In this document: piece by piece, positions 19,092 through 30,230 of the stretch
Layout: each line of letters starts with the position of its first letter
Position numbering within the stretch: the first letter of the stretch is position 1
Assembly: GCF_001039355.2 (NCBI RefSeq)
Contig: NW_019775782.1
Location: 46,291 to 80,437, forward strand
DNA: 34,147 nucleotides
Direction of reading: 5' to 3'
Source of the DNA: Lingula anatina
Lineage: Eukaryota; Brachiopoda; Lingulata; Lingulida; Lingulidae
Translations under genes and position numbers: made by a program
Notes under the pieces: model-generated
Told to the model about the DNA's origin: nothing
Databases searched by the model: none
Seen by the model: only the letters and a program-made list of their open reading frames with translations

Positions 19092-19921
19092 ATGGGTGAG
19101 AATGATATGTTGTTTTTAACCGAAGACGATGTCCCCAGGACGAAACTGCCAACACCAAAAGTAAAGGAGCATACCAACGTTGTTTTGAAACGATGTGGTT
19201 AGCCTGTCGTTGGCGAGTTGGGGAGAAAAGAGCAGCACTGATAGCAAAGTACTGTGTGCACGTGAACCAGCAAAGTTAATGATAATTTCATGTTGCAAAA
19301 GTATAGTTAAATTAGTTATTTTCCAAACGATATTTTTTGAATAGCAGATACATAGATCAAACTAACAAAAAAAAATTGATGACAATCAAAACCTGCGGTG
19401 CACGATAGGTTGGGGAGGACACTGCCACAGCAAGTAATGCATGAATTATGTTACATAACACCATATGCTTGTGTCGTTGTTAACTCTGTAGTACATGTAT
19501 TATTACTGCTCAAATTAATACCTGATATTATTTCTCAAGCTACCAAGTACAAATCAACTTAGTTTTGCGGCAATTGACCTCCATGTTCCATCATGTTTAT
19601 TATTATTTGTTCAAGCACATTTTGATAAAGTGGCTATGCTAAAACAAGAAAAAGTCAAAATTTATGCTGAAGTTTAAAAGATTAAATCATCAGTAGTATG
19701 TACAGTTAAAGCTATTTGATTATGCATATTTGATTTTCAATTATCTTGATTATGATATGAGGTTTCTGCCTTTTTCTCTTGCCCTCAATTCAATAAATAA
19801 CAAGTAAATTGATAGTGCTTTATTACAATTTTTGCTTTATACTTTCAGATGTGAAAACTGTGTAGCTGTTGGTAAAGCTGTAGAGATTGATGTGAGCATA
19901 GATCAGGGGAAATGGTATTAG
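19092..19921 (+). pseudogene. Two-exon relic of a SAP-like domain protein
   Basis: Exon 1 (19092-19248) reads MGENDMLFLTEDDVPRTKLP ... EHTNVVLKR and then, after two extra bases near 19194, WLACRWRVGEKRAALIA. The L-K-R-W-L-x-C-R...GxKxxL pattern resembles the SAP-like N terminus of uncharacterised, transposon-linked proteins in marine invertebrates. Exon 2 (19849-19921) starts after tatactttcag and reads CENCVAVGKAVEIDVSIDQG then KWY and TAG. The donor AA|gtactg and acceptor join in phase (AA+A = Lys). The 2-base shift and the early stop mark it as broken. Family assignment is from memory of the pattern only. Confidence 0.4.
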
Positions 19922-20745
19922 AGAAACTGGGTGGAAAAAAACATAGATAATGTACTAGTAGATCCATCATCACAGCAAGGGTAGTTGGTGTGATCTTGTC
20001 CCTGAAGCTGTACCAGCAGGGTTATATTGCAGTAATATCTGTTAATGTTTCTAAAAATAAGCTTCATGTTTGATAATTAATTGGTTTGAAATAAATAAAT
20101 AAATAAATAAATAAATAACCCAAATAAAATCAATTCATTTTATATTTCACATAATATGTTTTTATTATTTCTTTTAACTAAGCATTTAATTATAACATTT
20201 CCCATCATTATACTGTTATTGTGTAATAACATTGAAAGGTTCCGAGTTTTTTTTTTTTTTTTTTTTTTTTAACAGGTTATTACACATAAATATAAGCATC
20301 AAAGCATATTTCCATATTGAAATATATCAAACGTACCACTGGTATAATACCGGTAAAGATACAGGTAAAGATGACAGCATTGCTAACTGAGTTTACAGCT
20401 CTATTAGTGCAGCATGGTTAGTGTCAGATTGCTTTCTGATAAAGTTTGCTTATTATTAGTAGTAGTAGTAGTAGTAGTACCTGGGAACAAAAAGGTCTGG
20501 CACTTGACAATCAAGCTGATAAAATCACAAAACGCCTGTTGAAAATAGAGCATACCTGCCCAACATTGATTTGTTCAGATTCTTGACTAAGGGGTGCGTT
20601 ACTGGTGTCAAGGGCCAAGACTTGAACTTAAGGGTTTGGCATGTCACTGGACATTCCTCTCAATTTCTGCCCATATCTAATAAAGCCTCAGTTGCTTAAC
20701 TTTCGCCAAATTTCCAATATCTACAGGTTGTGTTGTTTAATGCTT
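19922..20745. other. Stretch with simple repeats, no recognised gene
   Basis: (AAAT)n at ~20086-20118, a T-run at ~20249-20270 and (AGT)n at ~20455-20478. No gene seen. Confidence 0.5.
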
Positions 20746-20867
20746 GGGGTCTCTCCTCTGGCAGCGGTTAATTGGGGACACCTGTGCAGCCTGTCAACGC
20801 ACCAAGACCCACTTCTGCCAGTGCCACATTTTCCATTGCCGTAAATATCAAATTTGTGAATAGAATG
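20746..20867 (+). pseudogene. Possible piggyBac-type transposase C-terminal cysteine-rich tail (relic)
   Basis: The frame reads LWQRLIGDTCAACQRTKTHF then CQCHIFHCRKYQICE and stops. C-x2-C-x7-C-x-C-x4-C-x5-C with RTKTxF is like the zinc-binding tail of piggyBac-derived transposases. The catalytic part was not found upstream. A weak call from a short match. Confidence 0.35.
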
Positions 20868-21019
20868 AGGAATAATGACAATTATGAAAAAATGTGTGGA
20901 AGTACCTGTCACCTTCGCCACAGTAACCATATGTGCTGTGCTGCCCCACCACCACAGGCGACACCTTGCGGAGCAAGCGAGCATAATTCAGGGTGCAACT
21001 GTAAATAACCTTGTTGCGC

Positions 21020-21180
21020 GACCTAATTAGACCTTTCTTATCCAGTTTAAATGATTTAGAAATGCTAATAACAATGCTTCAGGGAATCAGAACTATCCCT
21101 AGACTATTTTAAGGCAATTAAAACCCAAATTAACCTTTCCACAGTTGCTAGGCAGTATATTACCCTAGCAACAAGCATAT
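21020..21180 (+). repeat. Dispersed repeat, second half
   Basis: Matches the reverse complement of ~23860-24015 (shared: CCTTTCTT-T-CAGTTTAAAT, ATCAGAACTATC, GTTGCTAGGCAG-ATATTACCCT). With 18840-18997 it makes up one copy of the repeat that is uninterrupted at 23860-24200. Confidence 0.6.
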
Positions 21181-22739
21181 AAAGTTGCGTTAGTCTATTA
21201 AGTAAGGCAAATCTAAAATACTAGCTAGGAACTACAATTTTGAGCAAGATATTCATACTTTCAATCCCGTAAGCATTGCCGCTGCAAATACTTAAGGCAG
21301 CGTGTTCAAAGTTAGTAACCAGTCATGTCCATGTTTTTATCACCTTACAACTCTTTATAAACTTTGCAATATTTAAGGCGTTACAATCTCCCTTGCATGT
21401 GCAATATACAGTGCATTTTGCCCTTGCACATTGTCAGCCTACTGTATACATCTGCTCCTACGTGCACACTGCAGCAACTCTGGGCAGAACAATAGATTCT
21501 GGCAAATGTGTCCACAAGAGTCCACTGTTCCACACAAGTCCAACCAGAGTGAGCACATGGTATCTGATGACATGGAACCGTAGTGCTGATTCAGATATGT
21601 TCATCTCGCAAGACAACTCTTATACAACATTAGTCAAAAAGGTTGTCCCACCCCCAGTTTCATGTGCTTTTATTTATAAATGATCACATCACAGGAGTCA
21701 ATTGCTATGAATTAATGGCGATTTTCGTTCCATATACCATAACTAACATGATAAGTGGTACAGAAAATACAAACAAGCGGTTAAGATATCCATATTTAAT
21801 ACCATTTATTCACATTTATTACATGTACTCCCTCAAATCCGATGTTCCACTGTCATTTCCACGGAGGTTTAAAAAAATGTCTATCAACCCCCACCCTTCA
21901 CACATCTCGAATACTGGGGTTCACTTATCTTATATACTTAGGGCACTACAACTGAAAGTGCATCTTAAGAAAGACAGACAAGTAAATATATGGTTATTAG
22001 CTTTGCAACCCCACAAATTAAAGTGTCTGCACTATGTTGTTTGGGAATTATATATGAAATAAAGTCTTTTCAGGCGTAAAAGTAACGTAATTTGGCACTG
22101 TCACAATTATTCAATTTTAGCTTCTAAAATTACTTCATTTCATTTAAGTAGAAGGATTCACAATAAAAGCGGCCGGCATCGGCCAAATTTCGAACATCAT
22201 AGTTGTGTTTGTCACTTTAATGCTTTTTTTTTCTGACACCGTATTGAACTTTTTTTGATCAAGGAGACATAAAAATTTATAGAGCACTGCATAGCTCATT
22301 TACACACTGCAAAACCGACCACTTGCATGCAAAATTTCAAATTTTTCTATGCAGTAGTTGCCGACATAAAGAAGTCTTTTAAGCCATGTAAATTTTATAC
22401 TTTTTTGACAGAACCATGCTTTGCCAAAGACAATCTTTGACCTGCCCAAAGGTGCACTACCCAATTAAAACACTGCATATTACATAATGCAGCAGCGCAA
22501 CAAACCTGGTATTCACTTAATTGGAAGCGACACACCTGATTACACACTTCCCCATTCATACATCTTATATGATATTGGAATTAAAAAAAAAAAGACCACA
22601 TTTCCACCTAGGCATATCATCGAAACTGAAATATTCCATATTAAATGTCAAGTCTGCGTAAACTCTCCTTCCAGCCCCCCCCCCCTTCCCTCAATATTTA
22701 AAAATATGCAAATATCATATTTAACTTTATCAGCAATGG
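21181..22739. other. Long stretch with no recognised gene
   Basis: Plus-strand open frames at 21276-21683, 21643-22062 and 22487-22756 show no motif or family I know and no supporting splice signals. There is a C-run at ~22676-22685. Confidence 0.4.
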
Positions 22740-23544
22740 GAAAAGATACAAAATAAAATGAGCAAAGATGGTGTCAGATTACTAAAATGGACGACAAAAG
22801 GTACCGCAAATAAAAATTTTACCAAGGCCCTAAAATTTACATGGCTTAAAAGACTTCTTTATGAAGAAAATAAGAGTAAGTGGAAAGTGTTTTTCTCGGT
22901 GAAATGTCAGGAATCAGTAGTTACAAAAGGTGGATTAAAAATACTAAAAGCAACTTCTTATCCCTTATGGCAAAGATTATTGGTTATTTGGGTGAAATTC
23001 AGGAAAATCCCAATTTAACCCCAGATGAAATCCTATCACAACCATTATGTCAAAACTCAAAAATTGAAAGAAATGGAAAAAAAACCATAAAAGATGTTGC
23101 ATAAATGGCTTATTTTACATCAATGATATTTATTATAAATGACATTTGAAATCCCCTTTCTCTAGAGGAACTCAACAAAAAATCAACTTTAAAATACTAC
23201 CTTTCTAGGCTAATTCCAAAAGAGCTTACCATCTGAATGGCTATCTCTTCCCATGGAAGGAAATTACACATAACATTCCAAGAAATAATTGACTTGATTA
23301 AACAAGTTACCAAACCATCCAGATATATTTCACAAAAAATCCTTGAAAGCCATATAATATAACCAGATAAAGGTGTAAGTGAATGGCAGACAAATATGTT
23401 TCAAAAATCTTGACTACTGATAATTGGGAACTAGCATTTAAGAAATAGATGAAACGAAAGTCGCTCCAATTCAGAATAAATCATAGAATATTCAATACTT
23501 ATGAATTTTTGAATTTTGCAATACTGCTAGGGAAAATATTCTGT

Positions 23545-23575
<31 letters not shown>

Positions 23576-23805
23576 GATTGCCCACATGTATAAAATGTTT
23601 GGGCGCTAGAGTGTATCATTTGCCCCGCTATAATTTAGGTGTGGTCATTGATAGATCTCCGAATATTTTTGTATTTGGGTTTGTGCAAGCATACAATATT
23701 TATGTACCTATCTTAATAATTAAGAAACATGTTAGTACCTGTAGAATGGGAACAAAAGGACGGAAAGGAACTGGAGGATATGAAAAATGCTACAGAGATA
23801 TCTGA
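22740..23805 (+). pseudogene. Non-LTR retrotransposon (LINE) relic, C-terminal part of reverse transcriptase
   Basis: Several frames give pieces in the order expected of the region after the RT domain: NFTKALKFTWLKRLLYEENK with SKWKVFF (22809-22893), NLTPDEILSQPLCQNSKIER (around 23013-23070), EWQTNMFQ... SLQFRINHRIFNTYEFLNF (around 23380-23520), then PNIFVFGFVQAYNIYVPILI (around 23660-23720). Frame changes and stops separate them, and a T-run at 23549-23574 interrupts. An old, dead fragment; the clade is not determined. Confidence 0.65.
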
Positions 23806-23859
23806 ACATACATTATAAAATTTATATTATCAAATATATATATTATTAAATACTTGTTG

Positions 23860-24200
23860 TTAGGGTAATATGCTGCCTAGCAAATGTTGCAATGGTTTAC
23901 TTGGGCTTTTGGTGGCTTAAAATAGTATAGTGATAGTTCTGATGGCTTGAAACATAATTAAAACCCTTTTAAATAATTTAAACTGAACAAGAAAGGTCCA
24001 ATTAGCTTGTTACTAAAGTAAACCACTTCCTTAGCAACAGTTGCTAAGCAATGATTTGAAATTTCGGGCACTACCCTTGAAAATAATCAGCATAGTCAAA
24101 AAAACATTTGTGCCAAGTTTCATGCTTTTTTCCACCTATTAATAAATTTTTGCACGAATCATCTAGACTACATGTTTTCTTCCCTAGAGGTATAAGATCC
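23860..24200 (-). repeat. Dispersed repeat, uninterrupted copy
   Basis: Reverse-complement counterpart of 18840-18997 plus 21020-21180, in that order without a break. Confidence 0.6.
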
Positions 24201-24519
24201 ACTTTCACCTTTGAAAGGGACTGTACAATAAACAGTGTGGTTAAAATAAAACTTTTTAGCATAAAAAGTATCGTAATTATTCACATAATTTCAACGTGTT
24301 TAGTGTCAATTAACTTTGTGAAACAGTTATCAGATATATTACAAGCTTTCGTCTGTTTCTGAAGGTTTATTGGCAATTTGGGGGAAAACCACTATTCTTA
24401 AAAATGTATCCTCTCTGATGAATACAAGTAGGTTAGTTCAACACACAACGGGGTAATAAACACTGAAAGTTTTAACATTCATTAAAATTAATTAAAATTG
24501 TAAGGTATTGCCAATTTTA
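24201..24519. other. ROCO intron
   Basis: Nothing recognised. Confidence 0.4.
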
Positions 24520-24645
24520 CTGCACAGACAGTTTGATAAAAATAAGAAAGTAGAAACTCACATACCTAATCAGCAAGCTAAGAAAAACTCTCGAACATTC
24601 TGAGCAATACACGAGAATCTTGTTTTTTACATGTGCACTATTTAC

Positions 24646-24696
24646 CTGCTGTTTTGTTAGGAGAGGCAGGTGATTCACTGTCATCAGGGGGAGCGG
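24646..24696 (-). CDS. ROCO GTPase, 51-bp mini-exon (duplicate A)
   Basis: Acceptor ctttattctacag|CC, donor ACAGCAG|gtaaat. It reads APPDDSESPASPNKTA with 2 nt in and 1 nt out, a multiple of three. It is a near copy of 29305-29355; both are intact and phase-compatible, so both could be used. An acidic Ser/Pro linker between G2 and G3. Confidence 0.6.
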
Positions 24697-25049
24697 CTGT
24701 AGAATAAAGAGAAGAAGAATATCAAACACCATTCTAGCAGAAAATGACTCAATCTTTAAGTAAACAAAAACATGGCTAAGATAAAGGAATTTCTTTGTAA
24801 ACAAAATTTTAAACATATAATTTACTTTGGGATATTGTAAAAATATTGTATAAAAATAAATAAATTACATTGAAAATGGGTCTAATAAGATCAAGTATAA
24901 CTGGTATCAAGCGCCCAGTCTTCAAGGCACATAAGGTATAATGGCCAACGAAAAACATACATGTAGAAGGTGGAATCTCTTGGCAAAAAAGAAAAATAAC
25001 TACAAGTATCTGTTTAAATGGCACCAAGAGGAACTATTCGAGACAATCA

Positions 25050-25085
25050 TGTACGATACCTCTATTTGTCAGCATATTATTAATA
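25050..25085 (-). pseudogene. Remnant of duplicated ROCO exon
   Basis: Matches the 3' end of the exon 29650-29805 (GAGAATATTAATAATATGCT and on) with donor gtatcg. The acceptor and the first three quarters are deleted. A cryptic AG upstream would read into a stop. Confidence 0.6.
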
Positions 25086-25185
25086 TTCTCATCTCTGATC
25101 ACAGACCTAGAGTTGTATCTAAATTTACTATTTTCTGAGGGTACGTATTAGAATGCACAGTTATCGTGTTTGTACCCAGATAAAA

Positions 25186-26650
25186 CAAGGCAGCAAATCT
25201 GTCAAATGTACAGAAAAAAAAATAAATAAATAAATGAATAAAAAAAATAAAGATGCAGAAAATAGGTTAATTTCTCATTTTGATGCAATAATAAATAATA
25301 CTTGTAATAGCACATGGTCAATAACAGGAGCGGATCTAAATGTATTTTCTGACAGTATTTTAAAATATCTTTGTTAATCCATCCTCCGTTTTTGATGGTC
25401 TTCCAACAGAAAAAATAGATACCCATCAATGTAAACTTTAAAATCTGACCGTCTTCCAGAAAACCCTGAAGACGATCCCAATCTGCCCCTATGATAAGAT
25501 TACAGTTTCAGGACCACGAGAGTTCAAATTCACATAATGAAAATCACAATATTTGACAAATGAAAGCAGTGCATAGAATAATATAATGTTAAATAATGTT
25601 TAAAGACATAAATACCAATACAACTGCTTATGTGGAAAAAAAGAAAATGTGCAGAGCTTCAGGTGGAGGGGAGTTAAAAATTCAGTTGAAATTCTCAGTG
25701 TTTGAAAAAATTAAAAACAAAACATAACAAAATTATTCCAGTAAAGCTGCTTTTCAAACGTTTAATCTTACTGTATTAGCATGATATGAATAACCCCATT
25801 GAGTTTGAGGATAATAAGGCACTGTTTTTCATATACAGCATTAATGTTGGCATTATACAAAATAATTTTTTTGAAAACTTATTTGCAATATTAAACAACA
25901 TTTATCTGCATAATTATCACTGCTTCCCTATTATGGACACTGTTATCTGGCAGAGAACTTAACCTATGGGAGTTTACAGGGAATCTCAACATGTGTGTTT
26001 TATATAATCTCATTTAATTGAAACTTAATTAGGCAAGTGACCTTATAGCTCTGAATTTAGCTAGTAGTTACCCAAGGGAAGATTAGAGGCTTGTCACCCA
26101 AATGTGACTAGCAAAGGTATTCAGGCCCATGAAATGTCTAAGTCACAATTTTAAAAAAGCAGAAAATAATAATGCACAAAATAGGAGACTGTCAGTTCTA
26201 ATGTAATACAATGCTTTACTGCACAGTCAACCCCAAAATTTAATTATGCACAACAGTATATAACGATGTAAGTAAAAGCATAAGGCTTCAGGCCCATGAG
26301 AGTTCAAGCTCACACCAGTATGAGATAAATAAAAATTTCACAAAAAATGCATAATTCGATAAAAACAATAATTCAAAAGAGCTGGTTTTCTAATTTAAAA
26401 TGTTTGTCAATCCTAAGAACCATTTTTTGTAAATAAAAAAATAGGTAACAGTTTTCATTTTATAACGTTATGATGATAGTGCACAAAGTAGGTTTTTAAT
26501 GCAATAATGGTCAACTGTATAAATACCACAAAATTTTAATTATCTTCTATTAAAAACATGGACATTAAGAAAATTTGATTACCACTGGGCTTCATGCCCG
26601 TGTGAGTTTTAAGTCCCAGTTTGATGAAAATAAGAATGTAGACACTCACA
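25186..26650. repeat. Diverged satellite-like repeat, part 1
   Basis: A block of about 300-500 bases recurs, recognisable by a line such as CTTCAGGCCCATGAGAGTTC-AGTCACA near 25500, 26110, 26285 and 26590, preceded by TTTTGATGCAATA and ATAACA-AATGGTCAACTG-like segments. The right part duplicates 28047-29230. Confidence 0.6.
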
Positions 26651-26734
26651 TACCTAATCAGCAAGCTAAGAAAAACTCCCGAACATTCTGAGCAATACAC
26701 CAGAATCTTGTTTTACTACATGTGCACTATTTAC

Positions 26735-26765
26735 CTGCTGTTTTGTCAGGAGAGGCAGGTGATTC
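26735..26765 (-). CDS. ROCO mini-exon duplicate B, cut by contig end
   Basis: The same mini-exon as 24646-24696 and 29305-29355, with donor CAGCAG|gtaaat. Only 31 bases are present before the N at 26766, after which unrelated sequence follows. Whether it is intact in the genome cannot be told. Confidence 0.5.
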
Positions 26766-26766
26766 N
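26766..26766. other. Contig junction (single N)
   Basis: Duplicated sequence ends abruptly in the middle of a mini-exon. Confidence 0.7.
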
Positions 26767-26819
26767 TTTTGGAGATACAAAGATCAGAATACTTCAAATT
26801 AAGTGCAGTTCATCATGAA

Positions 26820-27320
26820 AAGTAGGTCAAAAGTCAATTTCAAGGTGACAGTTAGATTACCAGTATATGACTTCCTATTCAAGTTCAATAGTAACTATGG
26901 GCCTATCTCTGCTAATTTTGGAATATTTAACATTTTCCCCACTGAATATTGCAGTTGTAATTTTTGATATAGCGCAATGCCTAAACCATAGCGAAAACAA
27001 AAAAATGGACACCACCTCCAGTATTACACTTGAGTATTCTACATAATGAGATGAACAAAAGGTCTCTGGCATTTACCATTCCAGAATAAAAGCAAGTTTT
27101 CAGTTTCGGTATCTTATGGCTGCTTCTCCCGTGAAAATGCACCGATTGACTCCAAACTCCCAAAGATGAAAGGAGTCCCCAATTGTGATCCCTCACTATA
27201 ACAGAAGAGCTTAGATCTGTGTAGTTTCCAAAAAATAGCACAAACAAAATATTTTTTCAGAAAATTCCCATTTTTAGACCTTGTTTGACCTTGAAAAAAA
27301 GGTCTAAAGTCAAATCCAAG
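26820..27320. repeat. Dispersed repeat shared with 31540-32150
   Basis: Shares ATGACTTCCTATTCAAG-TCAATAGTAACTAT, CTGAATATTG and, further on, TGAAAATGCACCGATTGACTC-AAACTCCC with 31550-32020. No coding motif recognised. Confidence 0.6.
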
Positions 27321-27430
27321 GGAATATTTGGAATCTCCACATATGACTTTCAGTCAGACTTCTGTAGTAATTTTTCCCATAATTCCTTTGGTTTGGGAGA
27401 TATTTAGCCTTGAATTTTCAAAAAATTTTA

Positions 27431-28185
27431 CAAGGGTGCCTTTCAACAAGTGTAACACCCAGGCCAATGCAATGACAGAGACAAAAAAACCCAGGGTGTT
27501 CAAGTTGAGATTATATGTGACCTAAATCCAAGAGATGGGGACACAGGTCCTGGCAGTCTAGGAGGAGAAGCGGTAACGGTGACTTGTTTCCTACGCCCGA
27601 CTATGGAGCCGGCGGAGCCGCATTAGCCGGCGGAGCTGTATGAGGACAGGTGGGGACTAAAACCATGGAAAACCCTGAAGACGATCCCAATCTGCCCCTA
27701 TGATAAGATCACAGTTTCAGGACCACGAGAGTTCAAATTCACATGATGAAAATCACAATATGACAAATGAAAGCAGTGCATAGAATAATATAATGTTACA
27801 TAATGTTNCAAGGGTGCCTTTCAACAAGTGTAACGCCCAGGCCAATGCAATGACAGAGACAAAAAAACCAGGGTGTTCAAGTTGAGATTATATGTGACCT
27901 AAATCCAAGAGATGGGGACACAGGTCCTGGCAGTCTAGGAGGAGAAGCGGTAACGGTGACTTGTTTCCGACGCCCGACTATGGAGCCGGCGGAGCCGCAT
28001 TAGCCGGCGGAGCTGTATGAGGACAGGTGGGGACTAAAACCATGGAAAACCCTGAAGACGATCCCAATCTGCCCCTATGATAAGATCACAGTTTCAGGAC
28101 CACGAGAGTTCAAATTCACATGATGAAAATCACAATATGACAAATGAAAGCAGTGCATAGAATAATATAATGTTACATAATGTTT
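27431..28185. repeat. 377-bp sequence present twice across a contig join
   Basis: 27431-27807 and 27809-28185 are almost identical (one C difference in an AC-run), with the N at 27808 exactly between them. Best read as two overlapping contig ends that were not merged. The unit contains a GC-rich block with two AGCCGGCGGAGC copies (27606-27638 and again ~377 further on) in otherwise AT-rich DNA. Confidence 0.8.
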
Positions 28186-29230
28186 AAAGACATAAATACC
28201 AATACAAATGCTTATGTGGAAAAACAGAAAATGTGCAGAGCTTCAGGTGGAGGGGAGTTAAAAATTCAGTTGAAATTCTCAGTGTTTGAAAAAATTAAAA
28301 ACAAAACATAACAAAATTATTCCAGTAAAGCTGCTTTTCAAACTTTTAGTCTTAATGTATAAGCATGTTATGAATAACGCCATCGAGTTTGAGGATAATA
28401 AGGCACTGTTGCTCATATACAGCATTAATGTTGGCATTATACAAAATAATTTTTTTGAAAACTTATTTGCAATATCAAACAACATTTATCTGCATAATTA
28501 TCACTGCTTCCCTATTATGGACACTGTTATCTGGCAGAGAACTTAACCTATGGGAGTTTAGAGGGAATCTCAACATGTGTGATTTATATAATCTCATTTA
28601 ATTGCCACTAGAAACTTAATTAGGCAAGTGACCTTATAGCTCTGAATTTAGTTAGTAGTTACCCAATGGAAGATTAGAGGCTTGTCACCCAAATGTGACT
28701 AGCAAAGGTACTCAGGCCCATGAAATGTCTAAGTCACAATTTTAAAAAAGCAGAAAATAATAATGCACAAAATAGGAGACTGTCAGTTCTAATGTACTAG
28801 TAATACAATGCTTAACTGCACAGTCAACCTCAAAATTTAATTATGCACAACAGTATATAACGATGTAAGTAAAAACAGGCCCATGAGAGTTCAAGCTCAC
28901 ACCAGAATGAGATAAATGAAAATTTCACAAAAAATGCATAATTCGATTAAAACAATAATTCAAAAGAGCTGGTTTGCTAATTTAAGCTGTTTGTCAATCC
29001 TAAGAACCATTTTTGTAAATAAAAAAATAGGTAACAGTTTTCTTTTTATAACGTTATGGTGACAGTGCACAAAGTAGGTTTTTGATGCAATATAACATAA
29101 TGGTCAACTGTATAAATACCACAAAATTTTAATTATCTTCTATTAAAAACATGGACAGTAAGAAAATTTGATTACCACTGGGCTTGATGTCCATGTGAGT
29201 TCTAAGTCCCAGTTTGATGAAAAAAAGAAT
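28186..29230. repeat. Diverged satellite-like repeat, part 2 (copy of 25600-26640)
   Basis: High similarity to 25600-26640 over its whole length, with small indels. Open frames at 28279-28601 belong to the repeat. Confidence 0.75.
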
Positions 29231-29304
29231 GTAGACACTCACATACCTAATCGGCAAGCTAAGAATACACGAGAATCTTGTTTTACTACATGTGCACTAT
29301 TTAC

Positions 29305-29355
29305 CTGCTGTTTTGTCAGGAGAGGCAGGTAATTCACTGTCATCAGGGGGAGCGG
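29305..29355 (-). CDS. ROCO GTPase, 51-bp mini-exon (duplicate C)
   Basis: Acceptor ctttattctacag|CC, donor ACAGCAG|gtaaat. It reads APPDDSELPASPDKTA with 2 nt in and 1 nt out. The G of the exon 29650-29805 plus CC makes Ala. Probably the original copy, as it lies next to an intact upstream exon. Confidence 0.66.
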
Positions 29356-29649
29356 CTGTAGAATAAAGAGAAGAATAATATCAAACACCATTCTAGCAGA
29401 AAATGACTCAACTTTAAAGTAAACAAAAACATGGCTAAGATAAAAGAATATAGAAAGGAATTTCTTTACAAAATTTAAACATATAAAATAAAATTTGGGA
29501 TGCAGTCTTCAAGGCACATATATGTGGAATGGCCAACAAAAAACACACAGAAGGTGGAATCTCTTGGCAAAAAAGAAGAATAACTAGATCTACAAATATC
29601 TGTTTAAATTGCACCAAGATGAACTATTAGAGACAATCATGTACAATAC

Positions 29650-29805
29650 CTCTATTTGTCAGCATATTATTAATATTCTCTTCAGAACCTGGTAGGGATT
29701 CCTCTAGTGGCATTTGGTCCAATACTGTTAAGTCCGGCTCGCAAAACGTATCTGAATTCTGTACTCCAATTGCCATGTTTTGTGCAAACTGGTCTTTTGG
29801 ATCAT
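29650..29805 (-). CDS. ROCO GTPase, 156-bp acidic linker exon between G2 and G3
   Basis: Acceptor aactattttcag|AT, donor AATAGAG|gtattg, 51 full codons with symmetric phase. It reads DPKDQFAQNMAIGVQNSDTF, then CEPDLTVLDQMPLEESLPGS and EENINNMLTNR. Acidic with no recognisable fold. In related Roc domains this position is a variable, low-complexity loop before the helix leading to G3, so the composition fits. It joins the P-loop exon as G+AT = Asp. Confidence 0.85.
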
Positions 29806-30230
29806 CTGAAAATAGTTGGAAGGATCATACAGGTAGATCAAGCGTTGTATCTAAATGTACCTTTTCTGAGTGTACGTATCAGGCTACACCACTGAAAATT
29901 TCCATTCAACATTTAGTAAAATAAAGCATGGTGTTTTTACAGAGAATGAAATTATCGTGTTTGTACTCGGTTAAAAATAATCAATGGGCTGTAGGAGTAG
30001 ATTGTAAAGTGTCATGTATGTCAATTGATTGATAACAATACAAAGGCACCACTTATTTAGGTACTTTTTCACTCAGCCCCTCGTCTACCATACTAAGATA
30101 GGGAAGGACACATTTCGACACCCATTTTTGTGGGTTATGCGGTAAAATTGAAAATGTCTTATCTGCTGTTCTTTGTATTCTTTATAAACAAATTCCATAT
30201 GTGTCAAATGTTTTCCTTTATTCTGCTTAC
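29806..30230. other. ROCO intron
   Basis: Intron between the P-loop exon and the linker exon; nothing else recognised. Confidence 0.5.

Larger units (their letters stand above)
24520..25185. repeat. Segmental duplicate A of 29220-29975
   Basis: Aligns with 29213-29975, including the mini-exon and its flanks. It lacks about 130-150 bases that hold most of the exon 29650-29805. The last ~35 bases of that exon and its donor remain at 25050-25085. Confidence 0.7.

Noticed and set aside
21276-22062. Two overlapping plus-strand frames of 135-139 codons as genes
   Set aside because: No motif, no family resemblance, no splice support; composition like translated non-coding AT-rich DNA.
24550-24590. 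12-bp microexon before donor gtatgtgag (minus)
   Set aside because: In the phase required it would introduce a TGA stop.
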